Shown here: positions 23,498-26,855 of the stretch, piece by piece
How positions within the stretch are numbered: position 1 is the first letter of the stretch
Layout of the letters: every line of letters begins with the position of its first letter
IMG/VR virus record: IMGVR_UViG_3300044825_001410
Span: 1 to 26,855 of that record
Strand: one strand, 5' to 3'
Origin: a virus
Length of the DNA stretch: 26,855 nucleotides
Program-made: the position numbers and the translations under genes
Notes under the pieces: model-generated
The model's database searches: none
Seen by the model: the letters and a program-made list of their open reading frames with translations, nothing else
What the model was told of the DNA's origin: nothing

Positions 23498-24069
23498 TGT
23501 TGCAATACCGCTCCAGTCGCGGCGCGATCATCGCGTGGCGGCAGTCCGAGGCAGTGCCGGCCGCCACCGGCACGGCCAAGCCTCGGCGCGGCTGGCTGCT
23601 GTATGCGAATGGGCGATGGTATGAGCCGCGCAGGGCGGGCGGGTCCACCACGCCCAACAGCGTCGCGCCATCAAAGGGCGCTGCGCTCTACACCGGCAAG
23701 CAGCCGACGATCACCCAGCCGCGCACCATCGCGGCGGTCAAGGGCGCAGCGGTCATCGGTGGCTACTCCCCGGTCATCTCGCAGATCGCGTCAATCGCTG
23801 TCGGCAAGGGCGCCATTGTCTACACCGGCAAGCAGGCGACGATCACCCAGCCGCGCACCATCGCAGCGGTCAAGGGCGCTGCCGTCTACGCCGGCAAGGT
23901 GCCGACGATCGGCGCAGTCGCCGACTACCGCGAGCTGCGCCGATTCACATCACCGATCTGCACGGCCGTGGATGCTGAGTCTGCGATCTGCCAGGCCGTG
24001 AGTGCCGACAGCCCGATCACCCGCAGCGTCACCGTGGCCAGCCACATCGACATCGAAAGCACGACATGA
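23497..24069 (+). CDS. Tail-associated protein with four 22-residue repeats
   Basis: A 190-residue protein, basic at the N-terminus (LQYRSSRGAIIAWRQSEAV; GWLLYANGRWYEPRR). Residues 60-147 form four tandem 22-residue units with the pattern KGAxVYxGKxPTIxQxxxIA, suggesting stacked beta turns. The end, from about residue 155, is SPICTAVDAESAICQAVSAD. I do not recognise the family as a whole. The position within the fibre accessory cluster and the beta-repeat character suggest a fibre or spike component. ATG 23497 overlaps the preceding stop by one base and has no clear Shine-Dalgarno sequence. It ends in an ATGA overlap. Confidence 0.7.
   Translation: MLQYRSSRGAIIAWRQSEAVPAATGTAKPRRGWLLYANGRWYEPRRAGGSTTPNSVAPSKGAALYTGKQPTITQPRTIAAVKGAAVIGGYSPVISQIASIAVGKGAIVYTGKQATITQPRTIAAVKGAAVYAGKVPTIGAVADYRELRRFTSPICTAVDAESAICQAVSADSPITRSVTVASHIDIESTT
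23674..23937 (+). repeat. Four tandem 66-bp coding repeats
   Basis: Units at 23674-23739, 23740-23805, 23806-23871 and 23872-23937 each encode a 22-residue repeat. Units 1 and 3 are almost identical in DNA: 23689-23739 and 23821-23871 differ at two of 51 bases, while unit 2 is much more diverged. This implies a recent 132-bp duplication or gene conversion on top of an older 66-bp repeat. Confidence 0.85.
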
Positions 24070-24350
24070 CCAGCAAGAGCTTCGTCGGGGACATCGGAAC
24101 CCGCATCACCCTGGACTGCGGCACCAACATCAGCGCGGCCAGCGCGCTGTCGATTGAAGTGCGCAAGCCCGACGGCACGGCCACCAGCTGGACCGCCACG
24201 CTCAGCGGCACGGACAGCCTTTACTTCGACACCGTCGCCGATACGCTCGACCAGGCCGGCGACTGGCGGCTGCAGGCCAAGGTGGTGATCGGCACCGGCA
24301 CCTGGCGCGGCGAGACCGTGCTGCTCACGGTGTACCCGCAGTTCGCCTAA
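24066..24350 (+). CDS. Small beta-sandwich phage protein
   Basis: A 94-residue protein in ATGA overlap with the repeat protein. It reads as one compact Ig-like domain: KSFVGDIGTRITLDCGTNIS, LSIEVRKPDGTATSWTATLS, LYFDTVADTLDQAGDWRLQA and GETVLLTVYPQF. Such domains commonly form the end of tail-fibre or baseplate accessory clusters, before the lysis genes. It has no signal peptide or catalytic motif. After it, 53 non-coding bases precede the membrane protein. The function is not known; a virion component is inferred from neighbours. Confidence 0.72.
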   Translation: MTSKSFVGDIGTRITLDCGTNISAASALSIEVRKPDGTATSWTATLSGTDSLYFDTVADTLDQAGDWRLQAKVVIGTGTWRGETVLLTVYPQFA

Positions 24351-24403
24351 ACCCCAGAACAAGACGCGGCCACCGCGCATCCAACCACATCACCGAAAGC
24401 ACC

Positions 24404-24721
24404 ATGCGCACCGAAACGATGAACCAGAACGACATCACCCCTGAGATCATCAAGGCGGTGCCCGGCACCGTGGGCGCGATTGTCGCGCTGCGATGGATCG
24501 CCGGCCCGCCCACGCAGCGCGTCATGGCGCTCGTGGGTGGCGTGGCTGCCAGCTACTACGGCAGCGCTCACGTGGCCAGCCTGCTGGGCACCGACACCGG
24601 CTTGGCCGGGTTCATGGTCGGCTTGTTCGGCATGGCGTTGGCCAGCAAGGTGTTCGAGGGCATCTCGGCGCTCAACCCGAGCGGCCTGGTCGAGCGCGTG
24701 CTCAAGCGCCTGGGGCTGTGA
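24404..24721 (+). CDS. Putative holin (small membrane protein)
   Basis: A 105-residue protein with hydrophobic segments at about residues 20-33 (weak), 39-60 (VMALVGGVAASYYGSAHVAS) and 66-80 (GLAGFMVGLFGMALA), and a basic C-terminus VERVLKRLGL. Small size, multiple membrane segments, a charged tail and a position directly after the virion genes suit a holin, which would form the lesion that triggers lysis. No family signature is recognised, so another phage membrane protein is possible. ATG 24404 (weak GAAAG upstream) and ATG 24419 are both possible starts. Its stop overlaps a GTG start as GTGA. No endolysin gene follows within the window. Confidence 0.6.
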   Translation: MRTETMNQNDITPEIIKAVPGTVGAIVALRWIAGPPTQRVMALVGGVAASYYGSAHVASLLGTDTGLAGFMVGLFGMALASKVFEGISALNPSGLVERVLKRLGL

Positions 24722-25110
24722 GCCCGGTGCCGATCGACACTGCGACGGGGCTGCAATCAGGCCAGGCGACCTTCATGTCGACGGACCTCTACCAGACGGC
24801 GCTGATCTGGTACGGCCCGCGCGGTGGCGTGGCCAAGCTCCACGGGCACCAGGTCAAGCTGGCGGCAGCGCCGCCGCTCGACGGCCTGCGGGTGGACTGC
24901 ATCGACTATCGGCCGGAGATCGGCGAGCGGCGCATTCAGCTGCACGCCGAGGGCTGGCGCGACATGCTGCCGGCTGAGGTGGCCGCGGCGGATGCCGCGC
25001 TGCGTCGGCTGTGCGTCTACACCGAGCCGCCGGACCTCGAGCCGGACTGCCGAAGCGGAAGTGCCGCAGCTCACCGGCGGCGGCCAAAGCGTACACCTTG
25101 CGCGGGCTGA
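24718..25110 (+). CDS. Unknown phage protein, 3' end possibly replaced
   Basis: A nominal 130-residue protein from GTG 24718, overlapping the holin-like gene by four bases. Residues 1-110 look genuine: IDTATGLQSGQATFMSTDLY, TALIWYGPRGGVAKLHGHQV, LRVDCIDYRPEIGERRIQLH and MLPAEVAAADAALRRLCVYT, with near-universal G/C at third codon positions. From about 25050 on, third-position preference collapses and the residues become arginine/serine/alanine-rich, because the bases are the antisense of the helix-turn-helix gene. The true C-terminus may therefore be missing. I do not recognise the family. It is not an obvious endolysin or spanin: it has no lysozyme or amidase motif, signal sequence or lipobox. 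Confidence 0.6.
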   Translation: MSPVPIDTATGLQSGQATFMSTDLYQTALIWYGPRGGVAKLHGHQVKLAAAPPLDGLRVDCIDYRPEIGERRIQLHAEGWRDMLPAEVAAADAALRRLCVYTEPPDLEPDCRSGSAAAHRRRPKRTPCAG

Positions 25111-25147
25111 GCCCGAGCTGCTTGCCGGCTTCGGTTGCGGTGAGCAT
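24854..25147 (-). CDS. Excisionase-like helix-turn-helix protein, truncated at its C-terminus
   Basis: From ATG 25147 the protein begins LTATEAGKQLGLSPRKVYAL followed by AAAGELRHFRFG. This is the winged-helix HTH_17/excisionase start (helix, turn, recognition helix SPRKVYALAAAG). Family members then normally continue with a strand like AVRF and a D-L-x-A-Y helix of about 20 residues. Here that part is absent: after Gly33 (base 25049) the frame runs on to 24854 through arginine/proline-rich antisense of the plus-strand gene. Only 25049-25147 is therefore convincing. It overlaps the stop of the upstream minus-strand gene by one base. It would bind DNA in recombination or regulation if intact. 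Confidence 0.55.
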   Translation of the reverse strand: MLTATEAGKQLGLSPRKVYALAAAGELRHFRFGSPARGPAARCRRTADAARHPPRPPQPAACRASPRRAAECAARRSPADSRCSPPAGRRAAALPPA

Positions 25148-25596
25148 CACGCCGGCGTGCCCTGCTGCTGGCCGGCGCGGATGGCGTCGATGCGCCGCTC
25201 GCTCCACTCGGCCGCAGCGATCGCGGTGGGCAGGTCGACCAGGCGGGCCAGCTCGTCCATCACGTCGACGCCATCCTTGGCCAACTGGTACTCGGGACCC
25301 GCGAAGCCCACGCGGCCGGTGCGCTGGTAGCGATGCAGCACGGCCTCGAGCATGTGCAGCTGCGCGGCCATCTCGGCCTGGCCGATGTCCATGAGCTGGG
25401 CAGCGCGGCTCCATGTGAAGGCCGAGGCCACAGCTTCCCATAGGGTGGCGCCGTCGGCCTGGCCCTTGGCGATGGCGTCCAGGTTCTGCAGGTGCACCAG
25501 CGCGAGGTCCTGCAGCTGGCTGCGGTCGAGCTTGGGGCGCAGGCCGCGGGGAGGCATCGGCACGACTGCGCGGCGGTGGCAGCGCTTGCGGGTCAT
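25147..25596 (-). CDS. Conserved phage hypothetical protein (RKRCHR family)
   Basis: A 149-residue alpha-helical protein. The N-terminus TRKRCHRRAVVPMPPRGLRP resembles a small family I recall from phages of Burkholderiales and their relatives, without known function. The remainder is a chain of amphipathic helices (LQDLALVHLQNLDAIAKGQA; LWEAVASAFTWSRAAQLMDI; AAQLHMLEAVLHRYQRTGRV; VMDELARLVDLPTAIAAAEW). ATG 25596 is preferred over the ATG 12 bases upstream because it makes the standard ATGA overlap with the preceding gene. No catalytic motif is visible. It sits in the leftward chain between the cysteine-motif protein and the HTH protein. Confidence 0.78.
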   Translation of the reverse strand: MTRKRCHRRAVVPMPPRGLRPKLDRSQLQDLALVHLQNLDAIAKGQADGATLWEAVASAFTWSRAAQLMDIGQAEMAAQLHMLEAVLHRYQRTGRVGFAGPEYQLAKDGVDVMDELARLVDLPTAIAAAEWSERRIDAIRAGQQQGTPA

Positions 25597-25823
25597 GGCG
25601 CTGGCCACCTGTCGAAGTCATGCAGGGCGCGCAGGTCATCGTCCGAGGGATGGCTGTCGTAGTGCACCACAAGCACGTTGGGGTCCGACGCATCGCGCGA
25701 AACGCCTACGATGCGCGCCCGGCTGTGCCACGCGCGCCAGTTCGCGCACGCCTGCACGCGCCCAGCCGCCACGCGGCTGTCATCGCCGCAGCGGTTGAGG
25801 CAGTCACATGGCTGCAGCGCCAT
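25593..25823 (-). CDS. Small cysteine-motif phage protein
   Basis: A 76-residue protein beginning MALQPCDCLNRCGDDSRV, with Cys6, Cys8, Cys12 and a later Cys near residue 26 (QACANWRAW). This cluster could bind a metal ion, though the spacing is not a standard zinc finger. The second half, IVGVSRDASDPNVLVVHYDS, is a short beta element. ATG 25823 overlaps the previous gene's stop by one base; an upstream in-frame ATG would add eight residues but overlap more. I know no function for it. The dense overlap with its neighbours indicates a co-translated operon. Confidence 0.7.
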   Translation of the reverse strand: MALQPCDCLNRCGDDSRVAAGRVQACANWRAWHSRARIVGVSRDASDPNVLVVHYDSHPSDDDLRALHDFDRWPAP

Positions 25824-26014
25824 CACTTCCCCCGGATGAGCACCCACGGGCCCATGTGCCGCACCTCGTCGGCCTCGGTGGCGTCCTCGTCGCAGCAGTT
25901 GATCATCGCCTCGCCGCTCTCGTCGTGGTAGTAGATCGTGCCGGGCACGACTCGCACGGGCGAGTGCTGGTTCGGCAGCCGCTGTAGCTCACGGATCAGA
26001 TCGGCGACGGTCAT
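25823..26014 (-). CDS. Small phage protein (TVADLIRELQRLP type)
   Basis: A 63-residue protein with the opening TVADLIRELQRLPNQHSPVR, a helix-strand pattern common to many small phage proteins, then VVPGTIYYHDESGEAMINCC and acidic DEDATEADEV. ATG 26014 has GGAG seven bases upstream on the minus strand (26022-26025). Two bases separate it from the regulator's stop. The longer in-frame extension upstream is antisense to nothing useful and is arginine/histidine-rich shadow sequence, so it is excluded. The role is unknown. Confidence 0.68.
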   Translation of the reverse strand: MTVADLIRELQRLPNQHSPVRVVPGTIYYHDESGEAMINCCDEDATEADEVRHMGPWVLIRGK

Positions 26015-26016
26015 GC

Positions 26017-26247
26017 TCAGGCTCCATCCGCCGGCGGTACCAGCAGCTGCCAGGCGTGCATACCGAAGGCCTTGGCCAGCGGCTCCAGCTCGTCGACGCG
26101 CGTGGCCACTGCGGCCCGCCTGATGCGGTCCAGCGTGCCGTTGCTGACGCCGCTGGCTCGGGTGATCTTGGGCAGCGTGTCCAGCGCGGGCGTGGTGGCC
26201 ATCAGGCGCCGCAGGTTGGCGGCCAGGATGTGGCGGGGCGCGCTCAT
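26017..26247 (-). CDS. XRE/Cro-type helix-turn-helix regulator
   Basis: A 76-residue DNA-binding protein. ILAANLRRLMATTPAL is helix 1; LPKITRASGVSNGTLDRIRR is the helix-turn-helix at about residues 25-44; ATRVDELEPLAKAFGMHAWQ is the typical XRE helix 4-5 region. It resembles small Cro-like or lambda-repressor-like regulators and may control the leftward operon or bind phage operators. Such proteins also occur as accessory genes in early operons rather than as the lysogeny switch. It overlaps its upstream neighbour as ATGA. No operator sites are evident within the window. Confidence 0.8.
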   Translation of the reverse strand: MSAPRHILAANLRRLMATTPALDTLPKITRASGVSNGTLDRIRRAAVATRVDELEPLAKAFGMHAWQLLVPPADGA

Positions 26248-26510
26248 ACCGGCTCACCCGTGCGCGCGTCGTACCACCCGCGCGTCAGCTCCCAGCGCAG
26301 CAGCACTTCGCCCAGGCTGTCGTCGATGCAGATGCGCAGCGTGGGGCAGTGCTTCGGGTCCTCGCTGTTGTGCAGGGTCTTGATCAGCTCCTCGGCGGCG
26401 TCCATCACCAGCGCGGCCTGGTCTTCGTCGGCAGCGTCGAAGCGGCCCAGGCGCTTCCAGCTGCCGCTGTTGTTCAGCTCCAGCTTCACGGGCTTGGTGG
26501 GCTTGGTCAT
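26244..26510 (-). CDS. Conserved hypothetical phage protein
   Basis: An 88-residue protein with one of the best ribosome binding sites of the leftward operon: AGGAGG (26519-26524 on the minus strand) eight bases before ATG 26510. The sequence TKPTKPVKLELNNSGSWKRL, DEDQAALVMDAAEELIKTLH and TLRICIDDSLGEVLLRWELT alternates strands and one long helix, giving a compact alpha/beta fold ending in WYDARTGEP. No catalytic or DNA-binding motif is recognised. ATGA overlap with the XRE regulator suggests both are made together. The longer in-frame ORF upstream of ATG 26510 is shadow sequence. Confidence 0.72.
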   Translation of the reverse strand: MTKPTKPVKLELNNSGSWKRLGRFDAADEDQAALVMDAAEELIKTLHNSEDPKHCPTLRICIDDSLGEVLLRWELTRGWYDARTGEPV

Positions 26511-26671
26511 GTGGCGTGCCTCCTGTAGGCCTTGGTGAGTGCTCCGTCGACGCAGTGGCCCCGGCGTCGCACGGCGTTGGCAAGTGCCGCGCGCTCGGCG
26601 TGGCTGTGGGAGGCCTGGCGCAGCAGGCCGAAGTAGCTGTTGGCGGCCTGGTGCACGTCGGCCGCGGGCAT
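26507..26671 (-). CDS. Small phage protein, probably the C-terminal part of a frameshifted gene
   Basis: A 54-residue reading frame (PAADVHQAANSYFGLLRQAS, then AERAALANAVRRRGHCVDGA, ending KAYRRHAT) with strongly G/C third positions, closing in ATGA overlap with the next gene. The same frame remains protein-like upstream of its first ATG (DWREPSARAIGRIQH) back to about 26716, where a different frame takes over. The natural protein is therefore probably longer. It is predicted to be helical. No function is recognised. Confidence 0.6.
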   Translation of the reverse strand: MPAADVHQAANSYFGLLRQASHSHAERAALANAVRRRGHCVDGALTKAYRRHAT

Positions 26672-26847
26672 GTGCTGGATGCGGCCGATGGCCCGGGCCG
26701 AAGGCTCGCGCCAATCAGCGGGGCGACTGCGCCGGACCGGGCCTGCACGCTGGCAGCGGTGTCCGTGGTGCGCATGGCGGTGGCCTCGTGGGCCAGCGGC
26801 ACGACCAGATTCATGTTGCGCACGGGCATGAGGGCCTTGACCGTCAT
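26672..26847 (-). pseudogene. N-terminal part of an apparently frameshifted phage gene
   Basis: From ATG 26847 a frame encodes TVKALMPVRNMNLVVPLAHE followed by ATAMRTTDTAASVQARSGAV and APL, all with high G/C third positions. An internal ATG preceded by GAGG, encoding MRTTDTAAS, is an alternative start. Near 26716 the convincing coding signal passes to the frame encoding DWREPSARAIG. Adding one base there would fuse both parts into one protein. The original frame itself stays open to 26254 but reads as arginine/proline-rich shadow. A sequencing or assembly indel, a real mutation, or two overlapping genes are all possible. Confidence 0.45.
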
Positions 26848-26855
26848 GCTGCAGG

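Noticed and set aside
23674-23937. Template/variable repeat pair of a diversity-generating retroelement
   Set aside because: No reverse transcriptase is present and the differences between repeats are not concentrated at adenines. They are ordinary tandem coding repeats, and they are too long and lack spacers for a CRISPR array.
24757-25074. Minus-strand frame reading SAVRLEVRRLGVDAQ as the true end of the HTH protein through a frameshift
   Set aside because: The match to an excisionase end is tempting, but the frame continues as antisense of the well-supported plus-strand gene, which keeps strong G/C third positions up to about 25050.
26254-26671. Continuation of the minus-strand frame from 26847 as one 197-residue protein
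   Set aside because: Past about 26716 the residues become Pro/Arg/Ala/Thr-rich and the better coding frames (54- and 88-residue proteins) lie in other phases.

Overview
The window is most of the late region of a tailed bacteriophage or prophage: a siphovirus with an HK97-type head and a non-contractile tail. Strongly GC-rich third codon positions, a phiE125-type connector protein and the terminase/portal/ClpP-protease set point to a high-GC proteobacterial host, most likely of the Burkholderiales. That host assignment is an inference from family resemblance. I found no tRNA, rRNA, CRISPR array, insertion sequence, integrase or lytic repressor.

Layout, left to right on the plus strand: packaging (small terminase, two small conserved genes, large terminase, 50-2842); head (portal, ClpP-like prohead protease, capsid, a probable decoration protein, 2839-6908); an unusual fibre-like/beta-helix pair (6956-9937); head completion and tail terminator (connector, closure, gp10-like, DUF3168, 9937-11760); tail shaft (tail tube, chaperones G and GT made by a -1 frameshift, tape measure, 11830-14776); tail tip (distal protein, hub-like protein, NlpC/P60-like protein, J-like protein with two FN3 domains, 14773-18519); a fibre with a self-cleaving S74 chaperone domain (18529-20349); and a group of accessory adhesion-type proteins (20393-24350: a small virion protein, a BNR beta-propeller, a lectin-like jelly roll, a duplicated beta-sandwich protein, a 22-residue-repeat protein and a small beta protein). 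A holin-like membrane protein and an unknown gene close the plus-strand operon. Most junctions are 1- or 4-base stop/start overlaps, so translation is probably coupled along the operon.

From about 25050 to the right end, everything coding is on the minus strand: a leftward chain of small overlapping genes containing an XRE-type regulator, an excisionase-like helix-turn-helix protein and several conserved unknowns, as in an early or regulatory phage operon. The two operons meet tail to tail at about 25049, where the coding signal of both strands stops at the same base and neither gene has its own stop codon. No endolysin lies between the holin candidate and this point.

Main points for a second look: (1) the beta-helix/fibre pair inside the head module; (2) GC-rich hairpins, two with intrinsic-terminator form, directly in front of the capsid, decoration, fibre-like and tail-tube genes; (3) a textbook A AAA AAC frameshift signal abutting the G stop codon with a 15-bp downstream stem; (4) the tail-to-tail junction at 25049; (5) an apparent one-base frameshift near 26716; (6) the adhesion gene cluster with its near-identical tandem repeats.
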